Source: Pseudomonas moorei (GTDB lineage: Bacteria > Pseudomonadota > Gammaproteobacteria > Pseudomonadales > Pseudomonadaceae). From it: a stretch of DNA of 64,000 nt. The notes under the pieces were generated by a model. The model did no database searches and was not told where the DNA came from. It was given only the letters and a program-made list of their open reading frames with translations. The position numbers and the translations under genes were made by a program. The stretch lies in the NCBI RefSeq assembly GCF_008801475.1, contig NZ_VZPP01000001.1, positions 434,001 to 498,000 of the forward strand, read 5' to 3'. Shown piece by piece: positions 53,898 to 63,395 of this stretch (the stretch's first letter is position 1; every line of letters starts with the position of its first letter).

Positions 53898-54794
53898 CTA
53901 CTTCTGACGACGTAGTTTTCCCGGCGCTTCCCCGTAAAACTCTTTAAATTTTTTGCTGAACGCCGACTGCGACTGATACCCGACCTGTACGGCAATATCG
54001 CTCAAACCCAGATGGGAGTGGCTCAGCAAGTTGAACGCCAATTCCATGCGAACCTGAGTCAACAGCACCCAGGGTGATGCGCCCGCCAAGCGTGCAAATG
54101 CGCGCAGAAAAGTTGCGCGGGACATGCTCGCCATTTCCGCCAGCCCTTCAACGGTCCACTCGAATGCAGGGTCGGCCAGCATCGCCTGCCAGGCGCGTCC
54201 GAGGCGTTTATCGCTGAGCAAGGCCAATGAGCCGGCGGTCTGGCCATCGCTTGCCAAGTGCGCTCGCAGGATTAGGGTGAACAGCGCCTGGGATAGCGCG
54301 TCGAGCATGAATCTGGAGCAGACCTGGTGGCCGTCCGCTTCGCCACGCAGCATCTCCACCAGCGCAGGCAGCTGCCCACTGGCGGTGGGCGGGACGACCA
54401 GATACTCGGGCAGCGCGGCGAAGAGTAGTGACGTGCGATTGAAGTGAAACCCGCCACAGAGCATGTCAAAATCGCGACTGGCCCCGCCAATACGATGCAT
54501 CGGCACGACACCACCTTCGCTAACGTACGGCACGGTCGGCGCTACGGTTTTGCCTGTGCTGTGCATGACATGCGGCGCGCCTCGTGGAAGCAACAAAATG
54601 TCCCCGGTCTTCATGGGAACACGCTGGCCATCGGGAAAATAAACCTGGCACTCTCCGGCCAACACGATGTGATAGGGCGCCTTGCCCAAGGCTTCCTGCT
54701 CATGCTCGCGCGCCCAATCCCCCTCGAACTGGCAGCGTAAATCCAGGCTGCCGCGTACGTTGGCCAAGCTGATGAGTTTATCGATTGAATTCAT
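53898..54794 (-). CDS. rclR: AraC-family reactive-chlorine regulator RclR
   Basis: 298 aa with an N-terminal cupin sensor (TGDILLLPRGAPHVMHS) and two C-terminal AraC helix-turn-helices (SMSRATFLRAFARLAGASPW; LGLSDIAVQVGYQSQSAFSK). C21 and C113 (MLCGGF) match in position and context the two redox cysteines of E. coli RclR that sense hypochlorous acid. ATG 54794 makes C21 fall in place; the open frame to 54881 is not family-like. It is divergent from the AhpD-DUF417-DUF2790 genes, the same order as the HOCl-induced PA0564-PA0567 region of P. aeruginosa, which it should activate. Confidence 0.85.
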   Translation of the reverse strand: MNSIDKLISLANVRGSLDLRCQFEGDWAREHEQEALGKAPYHIVLAGECQVYFPDGQRVPMKTGDILLLPRGAPHVMHSTGKTVAPTVPYVSEGGVVPMHRIGGASRDFDMLCGGFHFNRTSLLFAALPEYLVVPPTASGQLPALVEMLRGEADGHQVCSRFMLDALSQALFTLILRAHLASDGQTAGSLALLSDKRLGRAWQAMLADPAFEWTVEGLAEMASMSRATFLRAFARLAGASPWVLLTQVRMELAFNLLSHSHLGLSDIAVQVGYQSQSAFSKKFKEFYGEAPGKLRRQK

Positions 54795-54905
54795 TTTGAG
54801 TCTTTCGCAATAAAAGCTGAGCCGATTGAACAAACCTGAATCGCGCCACTGGAGAAAACTGAGTCTGTCGAAACAGTACACTCAACCTGTTCAGGAATTA
54901 ACGCT

Positions 54906-55247
54906 ATGTTCAATAATTGGTCTGAATTATTGCCCACTATCCAGAAAGCCTTCGGCGCACTGGGCAAGAGCAACCCTAAGATGGTCAAAGCCTACATGGC
55001 ACTCGGTGAAGCCGCTGCCGAAAACGATGTGCTGGATGTCAGGACACGCGAGTTGATCTCGATCGCCGTCGCTGTCACTACTCGTTGCGATGGTTGTATC
55101 GCCGCACATACGAACGCAGCGATCAAGGCAGGCGCGAGCCGCGAAGAGGTGGCGGCGACCCTGGCCACGGCTATCTCGATGAACGCGGGTGCTGCGTACA
55201 TCTATTCGCTACGCACGCTCGAAGCGTTTGATACGCTGAAAAACTAG
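54906..55247 (+). CDS. AhpD-like carboxymuconolactone decarboxylase family peroxidase
   Basis: 113 aa, all helical. The redox motif CDGCIAAHTNAAIKAGA (CxxC plus His) marks alkylhydroperoxidase-like activity, not decarboxylation. Its P. aeruginosa counterpart PA0565 (described as RcsA) protects against hypochlorite. First gene of the rcl operon, 111 bases from the divergent rclR. A strong terminator follows at 55269-55300, so part of its message likely ends there. Confidence 0.87.
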   Translation: MFNNWSELLPTIQKAFGALGKSNPKMVKAYMALGEAAAENDVLDVRTRELISIAVAVTTRCDGCIAAHTNAAIKAGASREEVAATLATAISMNAGAAYIYSLRTLEAFDTLKN

Positions 55248-55268
55248 TCTGACATCGCGTCCACCGCA

Positions 55269-55300
55269 GCCTCGGCACTACAAAGAGCCGAGGCTTTTTT
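55269..55300 (+). terminator. Rho-independent terminator after ahpD-like gene
   Basis: GCCTCGGC and GCCGAGGC form a perfect 8-bp stem around a 10-base loop, followed by six T. It lies 22 bases after the stop, a textbook terminator or attenuator before the DUF417 gene. Confidence 0.9.
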
Positions 55301-55421
55301 ACGTCATTGAAACGTTAAGGTCACGTTGAGACGATCAAGCAACAACTTGAGCATGACGAACAAAAGCACCGGTCTCCAAACCAGCAGACTAGCTCCACAT
55401 TCAATGTTCTGGAGAAGTCCC

Positions 55422-55997
55422 ATGCTCACCTCATTTACAACCTGGTTACGGTTCCTCAGCAAAGTGGATACCTTTGGCGCTTCGCTCATGCGACTGGCCA
55501 TCGGCATCGTTTTCCTGTGGATTGGCGCACTAAAATTCGTCCCATACGAGGCCGATAGCATCACGCCGTTTGTCGCCAACAGCCCCTTCATGTCGTTCTT
55601 CTACGAACACCCGCAAGAGTACAACGCTCACCTGACACATGAAGGTGAACTGAACGTCGAGAAGCGCGCCTGGCAGACAGGTAACAACACCTACGGATTC
55701 TCGACCGGTCTGGGCATTGTCGAACTTCTGATTGGGCTGTTGGTTCTATCCAACCCGATCTCACGACGCACCGGCTTGCTCGGTGGTGCGTTGGCCTTCG
55801 GTACGCCGCTGGTGACTTTGAGCTTTCTGATCACCACGCCCGAAGCCTGGGTGGGTGCCCTAGGCGACGCTCAGCACGGTTTTCCCTACCTGTCCGGTGG
55901 CGGTCGTCTGGTGCTTAAAGACGTATTGATGCTGGCAGGCTCTCTCACTGTGATGGCCGACTCCGCTCGTCATCTGCTGCGAGAAAGTCGCGCATGA
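55422..55997 (+). CDS. rclC: RclC-like DUF417 membrane protein
   Basis: 191-aa inner-membrane protein with four helices. Conserved DUF417 parts are GIVFLWIGALKFVPYEADSI near the N-terminus, TPFVANSPFMSFFY, and the C-terminal FPYLSGGGRLVLKDV. It is required for hypochlorite resistance in E. coli as part of rclABC; mechanism unknown. ATG 55422 with GGAGAAG upstream is chosen over the longer frame from 55326. It overlaps the DUF2790 gene as ATGA. Confidence 0.86.
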   Translation: MLTSFTTWLRFLSKVDTFGASLMRLAIGIVFLWIGALKFVPYEADSITPFVANSPFMSFFYEHPQEYNAHLTHEGELNVEKRAWQTGNNTYGFSTGLGIVELLIGLLVLSNPISRRTGLLGGALAFGTPLVTLSFLITTPEAWVGALGDAQHGFPYLSGGGRLVLKDVLMLAGSLTVMADSARHLLRESRA

Positions 55998-56251
55998 ATC
56001 GCTTATCGGAAAACATATTGAAACCCGCGGTTGCTCTGGCGTTTGCCATCGTATCCAGCAGCATCCTGGCAGAACCGACCGAGGAGGTCGCACGTCCCGG
56101 GGTTCCCTTGGATATTGCCAAAACCATTAGCATTACCGATGTCAGTAATGCATGCGGAATCGTCCCCGTGGAGCTGACGTATGACGATTCACATGGACAG
56201 CGTCACACCGTAACGTATCAAGTCTGGGGAACGGCGTGCAGCGGTGGCTAA
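55994..56251 (+). CDS. RclB-like DUF2790 periplasmic protein
   Basis: Small secreted protein of 85 aa. A signal peptide of about 26 residues ends SSSILA, followed by the DUF2790 core with two cysteines (VSNACGIVPVELTYDD; WGTACSGG) that can form a disulfide. It matches the PA0567/RclB position and type in the rcl operon. Start overlaps the stop of rclC. Confidence 0.83.
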   Translation: MNRLSENILKPAVALAFAIVSSSILAEPTEEVARPGVPLDIAKTISITDVSNACGIVPVELTYDDSHGQRHTVTYQVWGTACSGG

Positions 56252-56285
56252 GCGTCCCTGGCAACACACGATAGGCCTCCGTTTC

Positions 56286-56320
56286 CTTCCAGCGACCTCA
56301 TAGTGGATGGTCGCTGGAAG
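56286..56320 (+). terminator. 12-bp stem-loop after rcl operon
   Basis: CTTCCAGCGACC and GGTCGCTGGAAG form a perfect 12-bp stem around 11 bases, 35 bases past the DUF2790 stop. It has no T-run, but its place between convergent units suggests transcription termination. Confidence 0.55.
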
Positions 56321-56328
56321 CGACGGTC

Positions 56329-56700
56329 TCAGCTTTTGACGCCCAGATCGACCTGGGTCATGTGGCTGCGAATGGTGAACAGGTCATCACCCGAGAGAAT
56401 CGTACTGCGCGCAAGCAAATGTCCGCTCTTCCAGTTCGACAAACCCAGTTCCGGCTTGTTGAGCGCGTTTTAACCATCAACCCGACGGGTGATGCCGTTG
56501 CCAACAAAAGGCGCGTTGACGGCGTTGTAGAAGCGCGCTCCTTCGTCGCGGCATCGTCGCTGATCAGCGATACGGCGAACTGCGGGCTGTAGCGATTGAA
56601 CCGACCAAGCGCCACCAATGCCGTGCAGGCTGACGGCGGTGCCGGCCTGTTGCGCGATGCTGCCCAACTGACTGGCGGCGCGATGCGTTCAGAAAGCGTT
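56329..56700 (-). pseudogene. Decayed dehydrogenase-like gene end
   Basis: Pieces of one protein appear in different minus frames: GRFNRYSPQFAVSLISDDAA, then YNAVNAPFVGNGITRRVDG, a stop, and PELGLSNWKSGHLLARSTIL through to TQVDLGVKS and a TGA at 56329-56331. The order and continuity show a coding past with at least one frameshift and one nonsense change. It recalls the end of an aldehyde- or glutamate-semialdehyde-type dehydrogenase, but this is uncertain. The rest of 56252-57190 shows no supported gene. Confidence 0.5.
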
Positions 56701-57190
56701 TTGCAGGCTTGGACTTTTTTGAATATCAATGACCTCGCATAAGACGCTGATGTTCGGGCCTTATGACAACGCCTCGCTAGATTATTTCACCCAGCACAAT
56801 TAAGTCATGACATCCCTGCTGGTTCTCTAATTGTCCATAGATGGGGAGACTTAATTCAGAAGCAATTGACTCATTTCGGGTTAATGCAGTGTCCATCCAG
56901 GGAGTTTTCACATGATTGATGTCGCTCATTCCTGCGACGGTAACCGCTGGTTGGACGCCCCAGCCATGGCCGATACCGAATACGAAGGTGGCTTTCTGCT
57001 GCCCCAATTGATGGGAGCGCTGGCTAGCGAGTCCAGAGCGGCCCCTGTTACGCACCGATCCAGTAAGTATCAGAACGATACTTCGCTCTTGACACCACGC
57101 GCGACGTTTTTGCGTGCATTGAAACTTCGTTTTCCTCCCCTTTAACGACAATCAACAGTTCATGTGTTGTGTGCCTTGCAGAGAATTGAG

Positions 57191-58552
57191 ATGACCTACG
57201 ATTTTGATTTATTTGTAGTTGGTGCAGGTTCCGGCGGTGTGCGGGCAGCGCGTTTTGCCGCCGCGTTCGGCGCGAAAGTAGCGGTAGCCGAGAGTCGCTA
57301 CCTCGGTGGCACATGCGTCAACGTCGGTTGTGTGCCAAAGAAACTGCTGGTCTACGGCTCGCATTTCGCTGACGACTTCGAACAGGCCGAGGGCTTTGGT
57401 TGGACGGCCGGCAAGGCGCAATTCAACTGGGAAAAATTGATCTCTAATAAGAATCGCGAGATCGAACGACTCAACGGGATTTACCGCAATTTGCTGATCA
57501 ACAGCAGCGTGACCTTGCTCGAAGGCCATGCACGGCTGGCCGATGCCCATCACGTTGAAATCAACGGCCAACGTTATAGCGCTGAGCACATTCTGATTGC
57601 CACCGGCGGATGGCCACAGATCCCGGATATTCCAGGTCATGAGCACGCAATCACTTCGAATGAAGCATTCTTTCTGAAACAACTGCCCAAGCGAGTATTG
57701 GTGGTTGGCGGTGGTTACATCGCCGTCGAATTTGCCGGCATCTTCAATGGACTGGGTGCCGACACCAGCCTACTGTATCGCGGTGAGCTATTCCTGCGCG
57801 GATTTGACAAATCGGTTCGTATGCACCTGGTGCAAGAGCTGACTAAACGGGGTCTGCAATTGCAGTTCAACACCGATATCGTGCAGATCGACAAACAAGC
57901 AGACGGCAGTTTACTGGCGACGCTTAACGACGGTCGTCAACTGGAGACCGACAGCATTTTCTACGCCACTGGCCGCCGCGCCATGCTCGACAATCTGGGC
58001 CTGGAAAACACCCGCGTCGTACTCAATGACAAGGGTTTCATCGACGTCAACGACAACTTTGAAACCCGCGAACCATCGATTCTGGCATTGGGCGATGTGA
58101 TTGGCCGGGTGCAATTGACCCCGGTCGCCACGGCGGAAGGCATGGCGGTCGCGCGTCGCCTGTTCAAACCCGAAGACTATCGCCCGGTGAATTACCGCCA
58201 CATTCCCACCGCGGTGTTCAGCCAGCCCAACATCGGCACCGTTGGGCTGACGGAGGAACAGGCGCTGGAGCATGGCCACAAAGTGCTGATTTTCGAGAGC
58301 CGGTTCAAGCCGATGAAGCTGACGCTCACAGAATCGTCCGAGCAGACGCTAATGAAACTGGTGGTGGACGCCCAGACGGATCGTGTGCTGGGCGCCCACA
58401 TGGTCGGCCCCGACGCCGGCGACATCATCCAGGGGCTGGCCATCGCGCTTAAGGCCGGTGCTACCAAGCGCCTGTTCGATGAAACCATCGGCATCCACCC
58501 GACCTCGGCAGAAGAGTTCGTGACCCTACGTACGCCTGTATCCGGCAGATGA
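57191..58552 (+). CDS. gor: Glutathione reductase
   Basis: NADPH:glutathione disulfide oxidoreductase of 453 aa. The FAD motif is [20 protein letters not shown]. The redox-active disulfide is in [15 protein letters not shown]. The NADPH motif is [16 protein letters not shown]. The C-terminal catalytic base is in [14 protein letters not shown] 57191 begins the FAD fold; the open frame from 57164 adds nine residues. Its location between the rcl locus and a glutathione transferase fits a thiol/oxidant defence block. Confidence 0.93.
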   Translation: MTYDFDLFVVGAGSGGVRAARFAAAFGAKVAVAESRYLGGTCVNVGCVPKKLLVYGSHFADDFEQAEGFGWTAGKAQFNWEKLISNKNREIERLNGIYRNLLINSSVTLLEGHARLADAHHVEINGQRYSAEHILIATGGWPQIPDIPGHEHAITSNEAFFLKQLPKRVLVVGGGYIAVEFAGIFNGLGADTSLLYRGELFLRGFDKSVRMHLVQELTKRGLQLQFNTDIVQIDKQADGSLLATLNDGRQLETDSIFYATGRRAMLDNLGLENTRVVLNDKGFIDVNDNFETREPSILALGDVIGRVQLTPVATAEGMAVARRLFKPEDYRPVNYRHIPTAVFSQPNIGTVGLTEEQALEHGHKVLIFESRFKPMKLTLTESSEQTLMKLVVDAQTDRVLGAHMVGPDAGDIIQGLAIALKAGATKRLFDETIGIHPTSAEEFVTLRTPVSGR

Positions 58553-58696
58553 TGGCAGGCAACCAACTCACGACTTTTACTAACAGTCTTGCTATGAAGT
58601 CCACTTATCTCGTCACGAAGGACCTGAGCTCGTCGACCTGCATCTGGCACCAGCTTGCGCTCACCTGTCGATGACCCGGAGGTCGAGCAAGTATTG

Positions 58697-58797
58697 GCCC
58701 TGTAGGAGCTGCCGCAGGCGGCGATCTTTTGATTTTGTTTTTAAAACAAGATCAAAGGATCGCCGCCTCGTTTCACTCGATAGCTCCTACAGGGGCC
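58697..58797. repeat. REP doublet (REPIN-like hairpin)
   Basis: GGCCCTGTAGGAGCT at 58697-58711 and AGCTCCTACAGGGGCC at 58782-58797 face each other. The centre is a near-perfect palindrome (GGCGGCGATC ... GATCGCCGCC). It is the usual Pseudomonas paired REP form, between gor and the LysR gene; apart from it 58553-58878 contains no gene. Confidence 0.85.
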
Positions 58798-58878
58798 AAC
58801 CTGCCTGCAGTTAATCAATAACAGTCCACTCCGCTATACAATGCAGCGCATAAGCAGTGCCTATAGAGGAGAGTTCTT

Positions 58879-59763
58879 ATGCTGCTGCGCCATTTGCGCT
58901 ATTTGTTGGCCGTCGCCGATAACGGCGGCTTCACCCGCGCTGCAGAGGCGCTGCATGTTTCCCAGCCGACCCTGTCGCAACAGATCCGGCAACTGGAAGA
59001 AACCCTGGGTGTCGTGCTGTTCGACCGAACCTCGCGTACCGTCAAACCGACCGATGCGGGGCAGGCTTACATCGAATGCGCGCGTCGCGTGCTGGTGGAA
59101 CTTGCGGCCGGCAAGCGGGCGCTGCACGATGTAAAGGACCTGTCGCGCGGCACCCTGCGCCTGGCCATGACGCCGACGTTCATGGCGTATCTGGTCGGGC
59201 CTTTGATGCGCGACTACATGGCCCTCTATCCCAACATCCATCTGGAAATCTTCGAGTTGTCGATGGACGATATCGAAACCGGCCTGGCGGATGATTCGCT
59301 GGATATCGCCATTGCGTTCGATGATGTGAGAAACGCCGACATCGAAACGATCCCGGCCTATACCGAAACCCTGGGTTTGATGGTGGGACGCGATCACCCG
59401 TTGTACGACTGCAGGACGCCGTTGACCGCCGAGCAGGTGGCGCAACTGCAATTCGCACTGCTGACGCCGGACTTCGCCACCCGCGTATGCATCGATGAGT
59501 ATTTCGTCAAGACGCAGATCACTCCCCAAGTGGTGATCGAGGTCAACTCGGTCAATACCTTGCTGGAAGTGATTCGGCACACGGCGGTCGCCACCATTCT
59601 TCCGGAACCCATCGCTACCCAGGACCGCGCCCTGCGCAAGATCGCGTTGCTGGATAAGGGACCGCAACGGGGCGCCTCGTTGCTGCGACGCAAGAACAAC
59701 TACCACAGCGCGGCGTCAGTGGCCTTCATGGACTTGATGGTAGGCGTGTCAGTGGGTCAGTAG
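58879..59763 (+). CDS. LysR-family regulator, CynR-like
   Basis: 294 aa. Its DNA-binding start reads LRHLRYLLAVADNGGFTRAA, followed by QPTLSQQIRQLEETLGVVLF. DLSRGTLRLAMTPTFMAYLVGP and DDSLDIAIAFDD are close to CynR, the activator of cyanate use. No cyn genes are adjacent in the window, so the target is unclear. GAGGAGAG lies nine bases before the ATG. Confidence 0.87.
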   Translation: MLLRHLRYLLAVADNGGFTRAAEALHVSQPTLSQQIRQLEETLGVVLFDRTSRTVKPTDAGQAYIECARRVLVELAAGKRALHDVKDLSRGTLRLAMTPTFMAYLVGPLMRDYMALYPNIHLEIFELSMDDIETGLADDSLDIAIAFDDVRNADIETIPAYTETLGLMVGRDHPLYDCRTPLTAEQVAQLQFALLTPDFATRVCIDEYFVKTQITPQVVIEVNSVNTLLEVIRHTAVATILPEPIATQDRALRKIALLDKGPQRGASLLRRKNNYHSAASVAFMDLMVGVSVGQ

Positions 59764-59905
59764 ACTCGATGCAAGAGTGCTGATTATTACTTCCCGTGAA
59801 ATGCTGGATTGTAATTGCTGGTCATTCCTCAGTTTGGGAGGGCAGGGGAAGATAGCTCCATCGACGCGATGACCGGGTCGAACTCAAAAACAATCGGAGT
59901 ACGTC

Positions 59906-60532
59906 ATGTCCCAAGCGATCAAACTTTATCGTCACCCATTGTCCGGCCACTCTCATCGGGTTGAATTGATGCTGTCCCTGCTCGGCCTGCCGACAGAACT
60001 GGTCTTTGTGGACTTGATGAAGGGCGCACACAAAACCCCCGAGTTCCTGGCGATCAACAGTTTTGGACAAGTACCGGTGATCGATGACAACGGCACCGTA
60101 CTGGCCGACTCCAACGGCATCGTGGTTTACCTGGCCGCCAAATATGGCAACGGCCAATGGCTGCCGACCGATCCGGTAGCGCTGGGCAAGGTTCAACGCT
60201 GGTTGTCAGTAGCCGCCGGTCAAATCAGTTCGGGCCCTGCCACCGCGCGATTGATTACCGTCTTTGGTGCCGGTTATGACCCAGAAGAAGCGATCAAACG
60301 TTCTCACGCCCTGCTTAAAGTCATGGAAGATGGGCTGGGTCAAAGCAAATTCCTGGCCGGTGACAAGCCGACCGTGGCCGATGTTGCCGCCTACACGTAC
60401 GTGGCTCACGCTCCCGAAGGTAACGTGGCGCTGACTGACTACCCGAATGTCCGTGCCTGGCTGAGCAGCATCGAAGCATTGCCAAACTTCGTTGGCATGC
60501 AACGTACCGCGGTAGGCCTGCAGACGGCTTGA
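59906..60532 (+). CDS. Glutathione S-transferase
   Basis: 208 aa. Thioredoxin-like N-domain: [20 protein letters not shown] with the GSH-binding [12 protein letters not shown] and [10 protein letters not shown]. Helical C-domain: [20 protein letters not shown]. It conjugates glutathione to electrophiles, cytoplasmic. It is near the glutathione reductase, so the two may meet the same stress. A stem-loop terminator follows. Confidence 0.9.
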   Translation: MSQAIKLYRHPLSGHSHRVELMLSLLGLPTELVFVDLMKGAHKTPEFLAINSFGQVPVIDDNGTVLADSNGIVVYLAAKYGNGQWLPTDPVALGKVQRWLSVAAGQISSGPATARLITVFGAGYDPEEAIKRSHALLKVMEDGLGQSKFLAGDKPTVADVAAYTYVAHAPEGNVALTDYPNVRAWLSSIEALPNFVGMQRTAVGLQTA

Positions 60533-60545
60533 TTCGATCCTCAAA

Positions 60546-60582
60546 GCGCTTGCCGGGAGAATACTTCCGGCAAGCTGCTTTT
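60546..60582 (+). terminator. Rho-independent terminator after GST gene
   Basis: GCTTGCCGG (60548-60556) pairs with CCGGCAAGC (60567-60575) around a 10-base loop, followed by TGCTTTT. It ends the GST transcript. Confidence 0.82.
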
Positions 60583-60737
60583 CACGGGTTGCGCATATCC
60601 CTCAGGATTACTTTGCGTACATGCAGCCAGCCCGACGGCGCGTGCGAAAGTTGCTTTGGCCGACGATACTGGCAACCAGGTCTTACCGCTTAAGCGGCCA
60701 GACTCCTTGCGGTTCTCTCATAAAGACAAGGTCGTCT

Positions 60738-61658
60738 ATGGATCGTTTTCAAGAAATGCAGATATTCATGGCAGTAGCCGAGGAAGAAGGTTTTGCCGCG
60801 GCCGCTCGCCGGTTTAACATTTCTCCCCCCAGCGTGACCCGTGCCATCGCCGCGATGGAAGAGCGCATCGGCACACAGCTCCTTTCTCGAACCACTCGCA
60901 GCCTGCACCTCACCGAAGCGGGTCAACGCTATCTTGAGGATTGTCGGCGTATCCTCAGTGATATCGACGAGGCGGAGGAAGCAGCCGCCGGCAGTTACTC
61001 GATACCGTGCGGGCATTTGACCGTGACCGCGTCGGTGCTATTTGGCGAGTTGTTCATCGCTCCGCTGCTGGCCGACTACGTGGATCAGTTTCCTTCGGTG
61101 CACATCAATGCCTTGCTGGTGGATCGCGTCGTGAATATGGCTGATGAGGGTATCGATGTGGCCATACGCATTGGCCATTTGCATGAGTCAAATCAGCACG
61201 CAATCAAAGTCGGCGAGGTACGCCAGGTGATCTGCGGTACGCCCGATTATTTCGAGCGCAACGGCAGGCCGCGTCATCCCGGTGAACTCAGTACCGCCAA
61301 CATCGTCATGTCTTCGGCCAGTCATTTGCTGAGTGACTGGCAATTCGTCAACGACGGCAACGCACTGAGCTTTCGATTCGAACCGCGATTGGTGGTTACT
61401 GCCAATCAGGCTGCGATCAATATCGCCAGCCTGGGCTGGGGCGTCACACGGGTGTTGTCCTACCAGGTGGCCAATCAGGTGGCAGCTGGTGAACTGGAGT
61501 TGGTGCTGGAGGATTTCGAACCGCCTGCGTTGCCCATTCAAGTGGTCTACCTCAAGAGCGCCAGAATTGCGGCGAAGGTTCATACCTTCGTGGATTTTCT
61601 CGCGGATAGACTCGCAAAGGATTCGGCGCTCAAGGCTGTGGTGAGGGGTTCCAACTGA
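60738..61658 (+). CDS. LysR-family regulator (first of tandem pair)
   Basis: 306 aa. Helix-turn-helix: MQIFMAVAEEEGFAAAARRF then SVTRAIAAMEERIGTQLLSR. The effector domain belongs to the DmlR/AaeR-like group. ATG 60738 is preferred; the frame from 60621 adds a basic, non-family stretch. Its TGA overlaps the ATG of the next LysR gene by one base (TGATG). Confidence 0.87.
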   Translation: MDRFQEMQIFMAVAEEEGFAAAARRFNISPPSVTRAIAAMEERIGTQLLSRTTRSLHLTEAGQRYLEDCRRILSDIDEAEEAAAGSYSIPCGHLTVTASVLFGELFIAPLLADYVDQFPSVHINALLVDRVVNMADEGIDVAIRIGHLHESNQHAIKVGEVRQVICGTPDYFERNGRPRHPGELSTANIVMSSASHLLSDWQFVNDGNALSFRFEPRLVVTANQAAINIASLGWGVTRVLSYQVANQVAAGELELVLEDFEPPALPIQVVYLKSARIAAKVHTFVDFLADRLAKDSALKAVVRGSN

Positions 61659-62569
61659 TGGATCGCTACCATGAAATGCTGATGTTCGAAGCATTATCGG
61701 AGCGACCCAGCCTGGCTGCTGCGGCCCGTCGTTTGAACGTGTCAGGACCTACGGTCGTGCGCGCCATTGCACGGCTGGAGGAACGTCTTGGCGTGCAGCT
61801 GTTACTTCGAAGTACCCGCGGGGTATCGCTGACTGAGGCCGGTGCCGGCTTCATGGCCGATTGTTCACGCATTATCGAGGCCATCGAAGACGCGGAGGCT
61901 TCGGCCAAGGGCTTGCACGTTCAGGCCAAAGGCAATCTCAAGGTGCTGATGCCTTTGCTGTTCAGCCGTTACGTCATGACCTCGATTCTCTCGGACTACA
62001 TGAATCTGTACCCCGAGGTAAAGGTTTTTGCGCAATACCATGATCGTTTTCCGAACATGAACGAAGAGGGCATCGATGTGGCTGTGCTGGTCGGGCATCT
62101 GCCCAGTTCGTCATTGATCGCACGACAGGTAGGCCATGTGCGCGCGATGGTCTGCAGCAGCCCTGCTTATTTGGCTACTCACGGTGAGCCCGGCGTACCG
62201 GAGGATCTGCGAGATCATCGCCTGGTCGCCACCCATGCTTATCGAGACAGGGTCCAGTGGGGCTTTCACCACAACGGTGAGGTCAATCACTTGAAAGCCC
62301 GGACACGGATCAGTTGCGCGACAGTGCAGGCGGCCATCGATGCGGCCGCACATGGCGCCGGTATTACCCGCTGCCTGAGCTATCCGTTGTACGAGTATTT
62401 GAATACTGGGCGATTACGCCGTGTATTACAGCCCTTTGAATTACCGGCGCTGCCGGTGCATGTGGTGTACCGCGAGGGGCGCAAGGCCTCGATGCGGGTA
62501 CGCAGCTTCGTTGACCACATCGTCGAAGGCCTGCGCGAACATCCGGCGATGCAGCCGGATGCTGATTAA
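61658..62569 (+). CDS. LysR-family regulator (second of tandem pair)
   Basis: 303 aa, clearly paralogous to the preceding gene (DRYHEMLMFEALSERPSLAA at the start, EGIDVAVLVGHLPSSSLIAR in the effector domain). Translational coupling suggests the two are made in fixed ratio and may form a heteromer. Likely targets are the DJ-1-like and isochorismatase-like genes downstream. Confidence 0.87.
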   Translation: MDRYHEMLMFEALSERPSLAAAARRLNVSGPTVVRAIARLEERLGVQLLLRSTRGVSLTEAGAGFMADCSRIIEAIEDAEASAKGLHVQAKGNLKVLMPLLFSRYVMTSILSDYMNLYPEVKVFAQYHDRFPNMNEEGIDVAVLVGHLPSSSLIARQVGHVRAMVCSSPAYLATHGEPGVPEDLRDHRLVATHAYRDRVQWGFHHNGEVNHLKARTRISCATVQAAIDAAAHGAGITRCLSYPLYEYLNTGRLRRVLQPFELPALPVHVVYREGRKASMRVRSFVDHIVEGLREHPAMQPDAD

Positions 62570-62727
62570 GCGTGTGCAGCGCACGCAACTTGCACTGATA
62601 CAGATGCCCATCGGGTATTTCAGTGAGCGAAATAGTGGATTGTATTTTGTGGTCGTTCTTTGTACGGCAGTTAAGGCGGAGCATAAGCACACGCTCTTCC
62701 ATGCTGCACAGCAGAGGTTCATGACCG

Positions 62728-63351
62728 ATGAAACGCGTGCTTATGTTACTGGCCAACGGTGTAGAGCCCCTGGAAATGGCCGCTTTTACCGATGTGCTTG
62801 GCTGGGCCAACCTGCTGGGTGATCACCCTGTGGAACTGGTCAACGCCGGCCTTCGCAGAAAGATCGTGACCACCTTCGGTCTCATGCTCAATCCGAGTTT
62901 TTTATTGAGCGATCTGGACGTGAGCAGCTTCGATGCCCTGGCACTGCCGGGTGGTTTTGAACCGTCGGGTTTTTACGAGGAAGCCTTGAGCGAACCCTTC
63001 CTGGCGACCATCCGGCATTTCGTCGAAGCCGGTAAACCCGTTGCCAGCGTTTGCGTGTCTTCCGTGTGCCTGGGCGTGGCCGGCGTGCTGCGTGACAGGA
63101 ACGCCACGACCTACCACCAAGAGGGCGGCAAGCGGAAAAACCAACTGTTGGAAACCGGTGCACGCTTTGTCGATCGCCCGGTGGTTGTCGATGACCAGAT
63201 CATCACTTCAAGCGGGCCGGGGACTGCCACCGAAGTTGCATTCGTACTGCTGGAAAAAATAACCAGCGTCGAAAACGCCGCTTTTATCCGCAAGAAAATG
63301 CGCTTCGCCACCCCCGACCGTGATTGGTATGACACGCCGCAAGTGCCCTGA
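62728..63351 (+). CDS. DJ-1/PfpI family protein (YajL/ThiJ-like)
   Basis: 207 aa. The acidic residue of NGVEPLE (E13) and nucleophile C109 in the elbow SVCVSSVCLG are conserved. Late histidine region TYHQEGGKRK supports the DJ-1 fold. Relatives act as chaperones, glyoxalases or glycation-repair enzymes against methylglyoxal and oxidative stress. It is 158 bases after the LysR pair and precedes a cysteine hydrolase. Confidence 0.86.
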   Translation: MKRVLMLLANGVEPLEMAAFTDVLGWANLLGDHPVELVNAGLRRKIVTTFGLMLNPSFLLSDLDVSSFDALALPGGFEPSGFYEEALSEPFLATIRHFVEAGKPVASVCVSSVCLGVAGVLRDRNATTYHQEGGKRKNQLLETGARFVDRPVVVDDQIITSSGPGTATEVAFVLLEKITSVENAAFIRKKMRFATPDRDWYDTPQVP

Positions 63352-63395
63352 AATGATCAACCCACTCCTGATCGACTTTTTACCAAGGTAACCGT

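Noticed and set aside
56912..57145. 77-codon frame before gor as a gene
   Set aside because: No recognisable domain and no good start signal; probably chance in decayed DNA.
57191..58552. The flavoprotein near rclR as RclA
   Set aside because: The [15 protein letters not shown] active site and length are those of glutathione reductase; RclA has a different disulfide motif (GGTCINIGCIPTK).
58697..58797. Large hairpin after gor as a novel RNA
   Set aside because: Matches the common Pseudomonas REP doublet.
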